Origin: Allosediminivita sp964397775
Lineage (GTDB): Bacteria > Pseudomonadota > Alphaproteobacteria > Rhodobacterales > Rhodobacteraceae
NCBI GenBank assembly: GCA_964397775.1
Contig: CAYNKL010000001.1
Coordinates: forward strand, 1 to 64,000
DNA length: 64,000 nucleotides
Direction of reading: 5' to 3'
Shown here: piece after piece, positions 1 through 8,452 of the stretch
How positions within the stretch are numbered: position 1 is the first letter of the stretch
How the letters are laid out: each line of letters starts with the position of its first letter
Made by a program: the position numbers and the translations under genes
Notes under the pieces: generated by a model
Told to the model about the DNA's origin: nothing
Seen by the model: the letters and a program-made list of their open reading frames with translations, nothing else
The model's database searches: none

Positions 1-621
1 GTTGCCCGGCACCACGCCCGGCGAAGGCCGGTAGCCGACGACACCGCAGAAGGCCGCCGGGTTGCGCAGCGACCCGCCGGTATCCGACCCCGTGGCCAAC
101 GGAAAGTATCCCGCCGACAGCCCCGCCGCCGAGCCGCCCGAGGACCCCGCGCAGGTGCGCGTGAGGTCGTGCGGATTCGCCGTCGCGCCGTAGACGCGGT
201 TGCGGGTATTGCCGCCCGCGCTCCATTCGGGGTTGTTGGTCTTGCCCATGGGCAGCGCCCCCGCCGCGCGCATGGCGGCGACGATGGCGTCGTCCTTCGT
301 GGCGATGTTGTCGCGGAAGAGCTCCGAGCCGAAAGTGGTTGGCAGCCCGGCCACGTCGATCATGTCCTTCACACCGAAGGGCAGCCCGTGCAGCGGTCCA
401 AGCTCGGCCCCCGAGGCCACGGCGTCGTCGGCGGCCTTTGCGCCCCTGCGCAGCCCATCGAAATCCCGCGCGACAAGGGCGTTTACCGCATGGTCCACGG
501 CCTCGACCCGCGCGATGCAGGCCTCGGCCAGCTCGCTGGGGGAGAGCGCCTTGCGGGCAATCAGGCGGCGCGCCTGCGCGGCACCAAGCTCGGCGGGATC
601 AGTGGGGATGGTCTGGGCCAA
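1..621 (-). CDS. Amidase (amidase-signature family), 3' end outside window
   Basis: Amidase-signature hydrolase, likely acting on an amide or as a GatA-like paralogue; the substrate cannot be told. The first 207 residues are in the window. Visible are the catalytic Lys85 (in GVKDMIDVAG), the Gly/Ser-rich signature GSSGGSAAG at 159-167 with the cis-Ser, and the nucleophile Ser184 in DTGGSLRNP, so the known triad is complete. The start chosen is TTG at 621, seven bases after an AAGGAG ribosome site; no ATG lies in a suitable place. The gene runs off the left edge, so its C-terminus is unseen. It follows a tiny membrane ORF by 14 nt. Confidence 0.9.
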   Translation of the reverse strand, partial: MAQTIPTDPAELGAAQARRLIARKALSPSELAEACIARVEAVDHAVNALVARDFDGLRRGAKAADDAVASGAELGPLHGLPFGVKDMIDVAGLPTTFGSELFRDNIATKDDAIVAAMRAAGALPMGKTNNPEWSAGGNTRNRVYGATANPHDLTRTCAGSSGGSAAGLSAGYFPLATGSDTGGSLRNPAAFCGVVGYRPSPGVVPGN

Positions 622-635
622 GGGAAACGTCTCCT

Positions 636-806
636 TCAGAAGTGGGCCGTGCGCTGCATCTTGAGCGCCGCGAGGATGAGGAACGGGGCTAAGGCTGGCA
701 GCGGAGGGAAGTCGCGTCCGAGCTCGACCAGTCCCGACAGACGGCCCGCGGCGATGCCCGTCGCAGGCACAAGCACGAGGATGAAATACAAGGAGGCATC
801 GAACAT
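636..806 (-). CDS. Small hydrophobic ORF upstream of the amidase
   Basis: A 56-residue reading frame beginning MFDASLYFILVLVPATG, with one clear membrane segment near the N-terminus and a second hydrophobic stretch near residues 38-49. It ends 14 nt before the amidase start, and its stop region overlaps the amidase ribosome site, so it could be co-transcribed. The frame stays open upstream to 887. I do not recognise a family. It may be a real small membrane protein or the tail of a lost transporter gene. The rest of 622-975 shows only two direct CAATTGC heptamers at 849-855 and 864-870. Confidence 0.3.
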   Translation of the reverse strand: MFDASLYFILVLVPATGIAAGRLSGLVELGRDFPPLPALAPFLILAALKMQRTAHF

Positions 807-975
807 GGGCGGGCGCTGCAATCTGGATCGCCGACCAGTCGTAGCGTCCAATTGCACGATGTTCAATTGCGGTGAGAGCCATGCCAAGCCAAAGCTCCGA
901 AGCGAAATGCGCGCCGCCTACCTCGCAGGCATCCCAGCCCCTTCAGCCAGGCGCAGGACCGCCCTGCGCCCGCCG

Positions 976-1665
976 TCACGCCTCTGGCGGCCGCAGCGTC
1001 GCCTCGCACCAGACCGGCAGGTGGTCCGAGGCCCGCAGCGCGGCGCCATGGTGCACGACACCCGTTTCGGGCAGGCTCAGACGGGCGCCATGCGCGAACC
1101 TGTCAAGCCGCGCGACAGGTCGGGAGCTGTGAAAGCTCGGCCCCGGCGTGACCAGGGTCAGTTCCTCCAGCCAGGGATCGAACCCCGCCCGCCGCGACCA
1201 TTCGTTGAAATCCCCACCCACCAGGCAGGTCTCGATGCGCGCGCCCAGGTGGTCGAGGATCGCCGTCATCTGCAACTGCCGCCAGCGCCGGATCAGCCCG
1301 AGGTGCGTGCCCACGATGTGCATCCCCTCGACGCCCACCATGACCGCCCCGCGCGGCTCGAGCCCCGGCAGGTCGAAATGCTCGGTCGCCGTGATCGCAA
1401 GCCCCTCGCGCACCAGCACCGCGTTGCCGTGCCAGCCAAGGCTCACCTCGTTGCGGGCAAGATCGGCGACGACGTAGTCGCTCTCACGCTCGACCAGCGA
1501 CCGGGGCAGCGCCGCCCGGCGCGGCCCGAGCCGTAGATCGGCCTCCTGCAGAAGCACGACATCGGCCCCGATCGCGTTGATCACCGACAGGATGCGCTCC
1601 GGGCTCCGCCGCCGGTCGATGCCCAGCGCCTTGCGTATGTTGTAGCTGGCCACCCGCAACCGCAT
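976..1665 (-). CDS. Endonuclease/exonuclease/phosphatase family protein
   Basis: A 229-residue EEP-superfamily hydrolase, a metal-dependent phosphodiesterase or nuclease. Motifs in order: SYNIRKALG (Asn9), LLQEADLR (metal Glu41), GTHLGL, GGDFNEW and ASDHLPVW near the C-terminus. The ATG at 1665 overlaps the stop of the cardiolipin synthase gene upstream in a TGATG arrangement, so translation is coupled. Pairing with a phospholipase-D-type enzyme suggests a phospholipid role, although EEP specificity cannot be read from sequence. The frame stays open upstream of this ATG but only as a shadow of cls. Confidence 0.88.
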   Translation of the reverse strand: MRLRVASYNIRKALGIDRRRSPERILSVINAIGADVVLLQEADLRLGPRRAALPRSLVERESDYVVADLARNEVSLGWHGNAVLVREGLAITATEHFDLPGLEPRGAVMVGVEGMHIVGTHLGLIRRWRQLQMTAILDHLGARIETCLVGGDFNEWSRRAGFDPWLEELTLVTPGPSFHSSRPVARLDRFAHGARLSLPETGVVHHGAALRASDHLPVWCEATLRPPEA

Positions 1666-3074
1666 CACAGCACCGGCGCCAGCAACCGCGCAAGCTTGGC
1701 GCCGGTGCGGATCCACAAGGGCTCCTCTTCCAGCGGCGTCTCGTAGCGCTCCGAGACGGCGAGATCGTCCTCGAGCATCCGCGCCACTGCGCCCGCAAAG
1801 CGCGTGTCGGCAAAGGCCGCCATGGTCTCGAAGTTCAGGCGAAACGACCTGACATCGCAATTCGCGGTGCCGACGAGGGCGACATCCTCGTCGCACAGGA
1901 CGATCTTCTGGTGCATGAAGCCCGCCTTGTAATGGTAGATCTGCACGCCATCCGACCGGATCTCGTCGAAGAAGGCATGCGCGGCAAGCCAGGGCAGGTA
2001 GTGATCGACGGTCCCGGTCAAGATCACCCGCACATCGACCCCTTTCAGGGCCGCGTTGCTCAGGGCGGACTGGATGCTGGCGTCGGGCACGAAGTAGGGC
2101 GACGCGATCCAGAGCCGCTTCCGCGCCGCGGTGATCGTCGCAAAGAAGGTCTGCGTGCCCGTCTCCATCGCGTCGGCCGGCCCGGTCGGCAGCAGCACCG
2201 CCGTCATGTCATCCTCGTGCGTGCCGGGGTCCCAGTTCAGCTCGTGCGTCAGAAGCTCGCCGGTGCCCCAGTGCCAGTCCTCGGTGAAGATCAGCTGAAG
2301 CTGCGCCACGATCGGCCCCTGCAGCCGCAGATGCGTGTCCCGCCAGTGTCCGTACCGCGGATTGCGCCCGACGTAGGTGTCCGAGACGTTGTGCCCGCCG
2401 ACAAAACCGGTCACCCCGTCGACGACGAGGGTCTTGCGGTGGTTCCTGAAGTTGATGTTCAGCCGCGAGGTCGGCCCGCGCGCCCCGCGCGGCTCGACCA
2501 CCTGGACCCCCGCCTCGGACAGCCGCCCGCGGTAGGCCCGCGACAGCCCGTAGCTGCCCACCCCGTCGAAAAGCAGCCGGACCGCCACACCCCGCCGGGC
2601 CGCGGCGATCAGCCGTTCGGCAAAGGCCTGCCCCGTGGCGTCGTCGACGATGGTGTAGAATTGAACGCAGACGGTGTGCCGGGCGCCGTCGATGGCCGCG
2701 AACATGGCGGCAAAACTGGCCTCGCCGTCGATCAGCAGATCCCCGGAGTTGCCGCCCACCACCGGCAGGTTCACGATCCGCTCGAACACCGCGAGCCGCG
2801 CCCCCGCCGCGACATCCGGCGGGCAGTAGCGCGCGCTCTTCTTCTGTTCCGAGGTCAGCGCGCGGCTGCGTTGCCGCGAGCGGGTGTAGCTCCGGATCCG
2901 GTGGCCGCCGAAGACCGCATAGGCCGGGACCGCGAACCACGGCGCGCTCAGCAGGAAGATGACCCAGGCGGCCGAGCCCTGCGGGGTCCGCACGGTCCCC
3001 AGCGCCCGCCAGATGCAGAACGCCACGATGCCGATGGCAAGAAGACCTGTTCCCGCAGTCCAGAGGATATTCAT
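1665..3074 (-). CDS. cls: Cardiolipin synthase (phospholipase D family)
   Basis: A 469-residue membrane-bound PLD-family enzyme that would condense phosphatidylglycerol (or another phosphatidyl donor) into cardiolipin at the inner membrane. Two membrane segments lie near residues 4-24 and 36-55, followed by two HKD catalytic motifs: HRKTLVVDG with GGHN in the first half, and HQKIVLCDEDVALVGTAN in the second half. Length and layout match bacterial Cls proteins. It is the first gene of a two-gene minus-strand operon with the EEP hydrolase. Confidence 0.92.
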   Translation of the reverse strand: MNILWTAGTGLLAIGIVAFCIWRALGTVRTPQGSAAWVIFLLSAPWFAVPAYAVFGGHRIRSYTRSRQRSRALTSEQKKSARYCPPDVAAGARLAVFERIVNLPVVGGNSGDLLIDGEASFAAMFAAIDGARHTVCVQFYTIVDDATGQAFAERLIAAARRGVAVRLLFDGVGSYGLSRAYRGRLSEAGVQVVEPRGARGPTSRLNINFRNHRKTLVVDGVTGFVGGHNVSDTYVGRNPRYGHWRDTHLRLQGPIVAQLQLIFTEDWHWGTGELLTHELNWDPGTHEDDMTAVLLPTGPADAMETGTQTFFATITAARKRLWIASPYFVPDASIQSALSNAALKGVDVRVILTGTVDHYLPWLAAHAFFDEIRSDGVQIYHYKAGFMHQKIVLCDEDVALVGTANCDVRSFRLNFETMAAFADTRFAGAVARMLEDDLAVSERYETPLEEEPLWIRTGAKLARLLAPVL

Positions 3075-3156
3075 CGGGTCGTCACGTGAGCGGTTTCCTT
3101 CCTGTCGACCGCAGAGTGTCGCGAATGCGGCGGGCTCTGCAAGGGCGCATGCACCT

Positions 3157-3504
3157 TCAACGGCTTTGCCGATCGACCCACTCCATGATCACACCGACGA
3201 CGCGGGCCTGCTCCTCGGGGCTCATCTGCCGGCCCGCCGGAATACCGTGCCACTTGGCAAGGCACGACCGGCAGCAGGTCGCCGTCGCATGCTGCGCGAT
3301 GAAGGCGGGATGTCCGCGCATCGGGGTCTGCTTGCCATCGTTCCGGGGCGCCGCGGGCGCCAGCCTCTGTGCGACGAAATCCGTGGCGTGCGAGGCGATC
3401 ACCTCGCGCCCTTTCGCTGCCAGATAGTCCTGCTCCTTCGCCCCGAGCCGGAACCGGCTGCGAAAGCGCGAGCGGGCAAGTCGCTGAAACAGGTCGTCAT
3501 CCAT
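3157..3504 (-). CDS. DUF4186 family protein
   Basis: A 115-residue soluble protein matching the DUF4186 pattern: an FRSRFRL start, DFVAQRLAPA, NDGKQTPMRGHPAFIAQHAT, then TCCRSCLAKWHGI. The conserved Cys/His set (HPAFIAQHA, CCRSC, KWH) looks like a metal site. Function is unknown. It stands alone, about 80 nt upstream of cls on the same strand. Confidence 0.85.
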   Translation of the reverse strand: MDDDLFQRLARSRFRSRFRLGAKEQDYLAAKGREVIASHATDFVAQRLAPAAPRNDGKQTPMRGHPAFIAQHATATCCRSCLAKWHGIPAGRQMSPEEQARVVGVIMEWVDRQSR

Positions 3505-3707
3505 CCCGCACCGATAGGCCCGCGCGCCCCGGAATCAAAGGGGCAGTGGCCCACGTCCCGCGCGACACCCTGCGCGCATTGCCTCATCGCCGTTGCCCCC
3601 TGCCCGGCGTTTCCCGGCGGCCGGAGCTTGTGGTTCCCCGGCCGCTGGTCTTTGTTGCAGCCAAATCCGGGGCCCGCGTGCGCCCGCACCAACAGAGGGA
3701 AGTCGAC

Positions 3708-4622
3708 ATGTCGCTCACCATGACCCGCGAGGTCTTCATCACCTGCGCCGTGACCGGCTCCGGCGCCACCCAGGACCGCAGCCCCCATGTCCCGCGCAGC
3801 CCGAAGGAGATCGCCGAAAGCGCCATCGACGCCGCCCGCGCCGGGGCCGCCATCGTGCACTGCCACGTCCGCGACCCCGAAACCGGCGCCCCCTCGCGCG
3901 ATCTCGCGCTCTACCGCGAAGTGACCGAGCGCATCCGCGACTCCGAGGTCGACGTGGTCCTCAACCTCACCACCGGCATGGGCGGCGACCTCGTCTTCGG
4001 CCCGACCGAGGCGCCACTGCCCCTGAACGACAAAGGCACCGACATGATCGGCGCGGCGGCAAGGGTCGAGCACATCGCCGAATGCCTCCCCGAGATCTGC
4101 ACCCTCGACTGCGGCACCATGAACTTCGCCGAGGCCGACTACGTGATGACCAACACGCCCGGCATGCTGAGGGCGATGGGCCGCATGATCACCCATCTCG
4201 GCGTCAAGCCCGAGATCGAGGCGTTTGACACCGGCCACCTCTGGCTCGCCAAGCAGCTGGTCAAGGACGGCGTGCTCGACGCCCCCGCCCTCGTGCAGCT
4301 CTGCATGGGCGTGCCCTGGGGCGCGCCGAACGACCTCAACACCTTCATGGCCATGGTCAACAACATCCCCGAGGACTGGACCTGGTCCGCCTTCTCGCTC
4401 GGCCGGGACCAGATGCCCTACGCCGGCGCGGCGGTGCTCGCCGGCGGCCACGTGCGCGTCGGCCTCGAGGACAACCTGATGCTGGAAAAGGGCGTGCTCG
4501 CCACCAACGCGCAGCTCGTGGAAAAGGCCGTGACCGTGGCCGAGAACCTCGGCGCCAGGGTCATCGGCCCGCAGCAGGTGCGCGACAAGCTGGGCCTCAC
4601 CAAGCGGGCGCCCAGGTCGTGA
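3708..4622 (+). CDS. 3-keto-5-aminohexanoate cleavage family enzyme (BKACE), probable dehydrocarnitine cleavage
   Basis: A 304-residue DUF849/BKACE enzyme. These proteins condense a beta-keto acid with acetyl-CoA and release acetoacetate plus a new CoA ester, using a Zn ion. The metal-binding pair His51/His53 sits in AAIVHCHVRDPETG, and a typical GTMNF segment follows. The ATG at 3708 is chosen because AGAGGGA lies about 7 nt upstream and the family N-terminus (TREVFITCAVTGSG) begins just after it; the frame is open further upstream without homology. The neighbouring carnitine dehydrogenase-thioesterase fusion points to dehydrocarnitine as substrate, giving betainyl-CoA plus acetoacetate. The substrate is inference from context. 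Confidence 0.88.
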   Translation: MSLTMTREVFITCAVTGSGATQDRSPHVPRSPKEIAESAIDAARAGAAIVHCHVRDPETGAPSRDLALYREVTERIRDSEVDVVLNLTTGMGGDLVFGPTEAPLPLNDKGTDMIGAAARVEHIAECLPEICTLDCGTMNFAEADYVMTNTPGMLRAMGRMITHLGVKPEIEAFDTGHLWLAKQLVKDGVLDAPALVQLCMGVPWGAPNDLNTFMAMVNNIPEDWTWSAFSLGRDQMPYAGAAVLAGGHVRVGLEDNLMLEKGVLATNAQLVEKAVTVAENLGARVIGPQQVRDKLGLTKRAPRS

Positions 4623-4717
4623 GCGGCCTCCAAAGCGGTGCCATCACCCTCGCCGCCCGCAAGATCAGCGGGCAGGCGCTTTCCCTCGACGCACATTCGG
4701 AGACGCTCGTACCATGA
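4619..4717 (+). CDS. Possible 32-residue coupling peptide between BKACE and carnitine dehydrogenase
   Basis: A GTG-started frame of 32 codons that exactly bridges the gap between two enzyme genes. Its GTG overlaps the upstream stop as GTGA, and its own TGA overlaps the downstream ATG as ATGA. The peptide begins VSGLQSGAITLAARKISGQ and has no membrane segment. No family is recognised. It may be a real leader or coupling ORF that keeps ribosomes moving between the two genes, or chance in high-GC DNA. Confidence 0.3.
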   Translation: MSGLQSGAITLAARKISGQALSLDAHSETLVP

Positions 4718-6147
4718 CCCAGACACGCAAGGCTGCCATCATCGGCGGCGGCGTCATCGGCGGCGGCTGGGCCGCGCGCTTCCTTCTCAACGGCTGGGAC
4801 GTCGCGGTCTTCGATCCCGACCCGCAGGCGCAGCGCAAGATCGGCGAGGTCATTGACGGCGCCCGCCGCGCCCTACCCGGCCTCTACGACCGCGCCCTGC
4901 CCCCCGAAGGCACGCTCACCTTCCACGACGCGCTCTCCGATGCCGTCAGCGGCGCCGACTGGGTGCAGGAAAGCGTGCCCGAACGGCTCGACCTCAAGCA
5001 CCGGGTGCTGGACGAGATCACGCAGGCCGCCGCTGAGAGCGCCGTCATCGGCTCCTCCACCTCGGGCTTCAAACCCTCCGAACTGACGGCGGAGGGCGCG
5101 CGCGCCATCGTGGCCCACCCCTTCAACCCGGTCTATCTGCTGCCGCTGGTGGAACTCGTGGGCGACGCCGCGATCTGCGCGACAGCCTCCGCCATCCTGC
5201 GCGAGGTCGGCATGTACCCCCTCACCCTCCGCAAGGAGATCGACGCCCACATCGCCGACCGCCTGCTCGAAGCGGTCTGGCGCGAATGCCTCTGGCTGGT
5301 CAGCGACGGCGTCGCCACCACCGAGGAAATCGACGAGGCGATCCGCATGGGCTTCGGCCTCCGCTGGGCGCAAATGGGCATTTTCGAGACCTACCGCATC
5401 GCCGGGGGCGAGGCGGGCATGCGCCACTTCCTTGACCAGTTCGGCCCGGCACTGGAATGGCCCTGGACCAAGCTCATGGACGTGCCCGACTACACGCCCG
5501 AGCTTGTCGACCTGATCGCGGGCCAGTCCGACGCCCAGTCGGGCCAGCGCTCCATCCGCGATCTCGAACGCATCCGCGACGACAACCTCGTCGGCATGAT
5601 GCGCGCCCTGCGCAAGACCGGCTCCGCCGCGGGCAAGGTCATCGCCGATCACGAGGCCAGCCTGCCCAGGGTCATGCCCGCGCCCGAACCCGCCCCGGTC
5701 GAAACCGTCCGCCGCGACGTCCCGCAAAGCTGGACCGACTACAACGGCCACATGAACGAGGCGCATTACCTCGAGATCGGCGCCCAGGCGACCGACAGCT
5801 TCATGGAGATGGTCGGCGCGGGCCCAACCTACATTGCCGGCGGCCTGTCCTACTTCACCGTGGAGAACCACCTCTGCTACCTGGGCGAGGTGCTCGCGGG
5901 CGAGGAACTGACCGTCACCACGCAGGTGCTTCAGGGCGAGGGCAAGAAACTGCACCTCTTCCACCGCATCCTGAAGGAGGGCGAGGTCGCCGCGACCATG
6001 GAAACCTTCCTGCTCCACGTCGACCTCGCCACGCGCCGGTCCTGCCCGCCCGCGCCAGACGTGGCCGAGGCGCTTCTGGCCTTTGCCGAGGCGCACGCCG
6101 CCCTCCCCCGCCCCGATCAGGCGGGCAAGGCCATCGGAACCAGGTGA
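4714..6147 (+). CDS. lcdH: L-carnitine dehydrogenase fused to a hotdog thioesterase
   Basis: A 477-residue two-domain enzyme. Residues 1-320 are a 3-hydroxyacyl-CoA dehydrogenase fold with the NAD loop GGGVIGGGWA at 11-20 and the catalytic His135 in VAHPFNPVY. From about residue 330 a 4HBT/hotdog thioesterase begins (SWTDYNGHMNEAHYLE), ending near 460. The first domain would oxidise L-carnitine to 3-dehydrocarnitine; the second would hydrolyse the betainyl-CoA made by the BKACE enzyme, giving glycine betaine. In some bacteria these are separate genes; here one polypeptide carries both. Transcription converges on the LysR gene 3 nt beyond the stop. Confidence 0.88.
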   Translation: MTQTRKAAIIGGGVIGGGWAARFLLNGWDVAVFDPDPQAQRKIGEVIDGARRALPGLYDRALPPEGTLTFHDALSDAVSGADWVQESVPERLDLKHRVLDEITQAAAESAVIGSSTSGFKPSELTAEGARAIVAHPFNPVYLLPLVELVGDAAICATASAILREVGMYPLTLRKEIDAHIADRLLEAVWRECLWLVSDGVATTEEIDEAIRMGFGLRWAQMGIFETYRIAGGEAGMRHFLDQFGPALEWPWTKLMDVPDYTPELVDLIAGQSDAQSGQRSIRDLERIRDDNLVGMMRALRKTGSAAGKVIADHEASLPRVMPAPEPAPVETVRRDVPQSWTDYNGHMNEAHYLEIGAQATDSFMEMVGAGPTYIAGGLSYFTVENHLCYLGEVLAGEELTVTTQVLQGEGKKLHLFHRILKEGEVAATMETFLLHVDLATRRSCPPAPDVAEALLAFAEAHAALPRPDQAGKAIGTR

Positions 6148-6150
6148 CCC

Positions 6151-7131
6151 TCACGGCGGCGGGGCCACCTCCGCCGCCGCCACGCGCCGCCGCAGCATCT
6201 GCAACAGGCGCTCGGTGCTGGGGCTCACCGCCTCGCCCGCGCGGCGCACCAGCCCGAAATCCCCGACTTGGATGTCCTCGGCCACCGGCAGCCGCGCCAG
6301 CCGGCTGCCCAGCGCACCCCGCGCGATGAAAAAGTCCGCCACCGCCCGCGCAAGCGGCGCGATGGCATTGGTCTCGTTCAGCATCGCCAACGTGAACAAC
6401 GTGGACGAGGTGCCCAGAACCCGTTTTGGCAGCGGCAGCCCCTGCTTGAGGATATAGGTCTCGGCCGTGCGCCGCAGCAGCCCGCCCGGCGGCTGCGTCA
6501 CCCAGTCGTAATCCAGACAATCCCGAAGCTGCAGCCGGTCCTGCCGCACCAGCGGATGCCCCAGCCGCACCACAAGCGAGATCGGCTCCGGCCCGATCAC
6601 GTCGAGTTCGTAGCCCCCCGCGTCGGCGCGCTCGGGGATGCGCCCGATGTAGAAATCCAGCTCCCGGTTCAGCAACAGATCCGACAGCCGGTCCGACGTG
6701 CCGACCTCCACCGCCAGTTCGATCTCCGGATAGGCAAGACGCGCCTCGCGCAGCACCGGCAGCAGCAGCTCCAGCGAAGGGCCTGTCACCGACCCCACGC
6801 GCACCAGCCCCCGCGCCCCGCGCACCAGCTGCCCGATCCGCTCGTTGGCAAGGTCCAGCCCCTGCAGCGTGCTCGCCGCCTGCTCGGCCAGCACCCGCCC
6901 GGCCTCGGTCAGCACCACGCCGCGCGCGTGACGGGTGTAAAGCGCCACGCCCGCCAGTTCCTCGAGCTGCGCCAGCAGGCGCGAGGCCGCGGGCTGCGTC
7001 AGCCCCACGTGCTGCGCAGCGGCCCCGATCTGGCCCAGGTCGCGCAGCGCCGCCAGCAGCCGCAATTGCGAGAACTTCAGCCCCTTGCGGACAAGGGCGT
7101 TGCTGGTGCGATAATCGGCCTTGTCCGACAT
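6151..7131 (-). CDS. LysR-family regulator, GbpR-like
   Basis: A 326-residue LysR-type activator. The winged HTH is N-terminal (KFSQLRLLAALRDLGQIGAA, then LTQPAASRLLAQLEEL), followed by a substrate-binding effector domain. It is divergent from the chvE-ggu operon, the arrangement known for Agrobacterium GbpR, which activates chvE in response to galactose, arabinose or fucose. Control of this sugar operon is therefore the best guess. It also lies tail to tail with the carnitine genes, so a role there cannot be excluded. Confidence 0.85.
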   Translation of the reverse strand: MSDKADYRTSNALVRKGLKFSQLRLLAALRDLGQIGAAAQHVGLTQPAASRLLAQLEELAGVALYTRHARGVVLTEAGRVLAEQAASTLQGLDLANERIGQLVRGARGLVRVGSVTGPSLELLLPVLREARLAYPEIELAVEVGTSDRLSDLLLNRELDFYIGRIPERADAGGYELDVIGPEPISLVVRLGHPLVRQDRLQLRDCLDYDWVTQPPGGLLRRTAETYILKQGLPLPKRVLGTSSTLFTLAMLNETNAIAPLARAVADFFIARGALGSRLARLPVAEDIQVGDFGLVRRAGEAVSPSTERLLQMLRRRVAAAEVAPPP

Positions 7132-7147
7132 ACGTTATGCTCACTTT

Positions 7148-7277
7148 GGTATATCACAAACCACTTTCCGAATTTGACCGTTATACCCCGAGCTGACAAC
7201 AGTGCGCACGTCCTGCCGGGCGGGCGTAGGAGACGCCCTCCGCGAGCGGGACCTCAAAGGCGGAGAAACGCTCCGCC
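7148..7277. promoter_or_regulatory. Divergent LysR/chvE control region
   Basis: The 162-nt gap between the LysR gene and chvE holds a separated inverted repeat, GGTATA at 7148-7153 and TATACC at 7182-7187, a plausible LysR-type binding site, with a TTGACC hexamer at 7174-7179 between the arms. Close to chvE a perfect hairpin (GGCGGAG 7259-7265, CTCCGCC 7271-7277) precedes the GGGAGG ribosome site. Operator function is inference; the repeats are seen directly. Confidence 0.4.
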
Positions 7278-7293
7278 ATGATGGGAGGACAGC

Positions 7294-8358
7294 ATGAAAT
7301 TCACCAGACGCGCCCTCGGCGCGACAGCCCTCGCTGCGCTTGTCGCACTGCCCGCATATGCCCAGGACAAGGGCACCATCGGCATCGCCATGCCGACCAA
7401 ATCCTCGGCCCGCTGGATCGCCGACGGCGACAACATGGTGCAGCAGTTCCAGGATGCCGGCTACGCCACCGATCTCCAGTACGCTGAAGACGACATCCCC
7501 AACCAGCTCGCGCAGATCGAGAACATGATCACCAAGGGCGTCGACGCCCTCGTGATCGCGGCCATCGACGGCACCACGCTCACCAACGCGCTGGCCAACG
7601 CCGCTGCAATGGACATCCCCGTCGTCGCCTACGACCGCCTTATCCGCGATTCCGGCGACGTCAGCTACTACGCCACCTTCGACAACTTCCAGGTCGGCGT
7701 GCAGCAGGCCACCACCCTCGTCGAAGGCCTCGAGGAACGCTTCCCCGATGTCGACACCTGGAACGTCGAACTCTTCGGCGGCAGCCCCGACGACAACAAC
7801 GCCTACTTCTTCTACAACGGCGCCATGTCGGTGCTCGACCCGATGATCGAGGACGGCAGCATCGAGATCGTCTCGGGCCAGATGGGCATGGACACCGTCG
7901 GCACCCTGCGCTGGGACGGCTCCGTCGCCCAGGCCCGCATGGATAACCTGCTTTCGGCCAACTACACCGACAAGAAGATCCACGGCGTGCTGTCGCCCTA
8001 CGACGGCCTGTCGATCGGCATCATCTCGTCGCTGCGCGGCGTCGGCTACGGCTCGGGCGACATGCCCATGCCCATCGTGACCGGCCAGGACGCCGAGATC
8101 CCCTCGGTCAAGGCCATCCTGCGCGGGGACCAGTACTCGACGATCTTCAAGGACACCCGGAAACTCGCCGACGTGGCCGTGGGCATGGTCGACGCGCTCC
8201 TGCAGGGCGGCGAGCCCGAGATCAACGACACCGAGACCTACGACAACGGCGTCAAGGTCGTCCCCTCCTACCTTCTCGAGCCCCAGCCGGTGACGGAAGA
8301 GAACTGGGAAGAAGTGCTGATCGACAGCGGTTACTACACCGAAGACCAGATCAACTGA
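7294..8358 (+). CDS. chvE: Multiple-monosaccharide ABC transporter, periplasmic binding protein
   Basis: A 354-residue periplasmic sugar-binding protein of the ChvE family, which binds galactose, arabinose, glucose, xylose and fucose. A signal peptide ends AYA at residue 23. The mature part has the type I periplasmic fold: GIAMPTKSSARWIADGDNMV, DALVIAAIDGTTL, VAYDRLIRDSGDVSYY. The GGGAGG ribosome site lies upstream. It heads the operon with gguA and gguB, and in plant-associated relatives ChvE also presents sugars to a kinase. Confidence 0.93.
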   Translation: MKFTRRALGATALAALVALPAYAQDKGTIGIAMPTKSSARWIADGDNMVQQFQDAGYATDLQYAEDDIPNQLAQIENMITKGVDALVIAAIDGTTLTNALANAAAMDIPVVAYDRLIRDSGDVSYYATFDNFQVGVQQATTLVEGLEERFPDVDTWNVELFGGSPDDNNAYFFYNGAMSVLDPMIEDGSIEIVSGQMGMDTVGTLRWDGSVAQARMDNLLSANYTDKKIHGVLSPYDGLSIGIISSLRGVGYGSGDMPMPIVTGQDAEIPSVKAILRGDQYSTIFKDTRKLADVAVGMVDALLQGGEPEINDTETYDNGVKVVPSYLLEPQPVTEENWEEVLIDSGYYTEDQIN

Positions 8359-8366
8359 GCCTCCCC

Positions 8367-8419
8367 GCGCGCGCCCCTCGCGGCGCGCGCCAAGGGCCCG
8401 GCCACCACGCGCCGGGCCC
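8367..8419 (+). repeat. Two tandem GC hairpins between chvE and gguA
   Basis: Two perfect stem-loops fill most of the 94-nt gap: GCGCGCGC at 8367-8374 pairing with 8383-8390, and GGGCCCGGC at 8394-8402 pairing with GCCGGGCCC at 8411-8419. No T-run follows, so they are unlikely to be full terminators. Such structures after a binding-protein gene usually protect its mRNA or lower read-through to the membrane genes. Confidence 0.6.
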
Positions 8420-8452
8420 ACACCCAATCCACGCTTACCGGAGGCACGAGAG

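Noticed and set aside
169..1536. Long plus-strand open frame of 455 codons
   Set aside because: It covers two convincing minus-strand genes (amidase, EEP hydrolase), is rich in Arg/Pro/His as antisense frames of GC-rich genes are, and has no recognisable domain.
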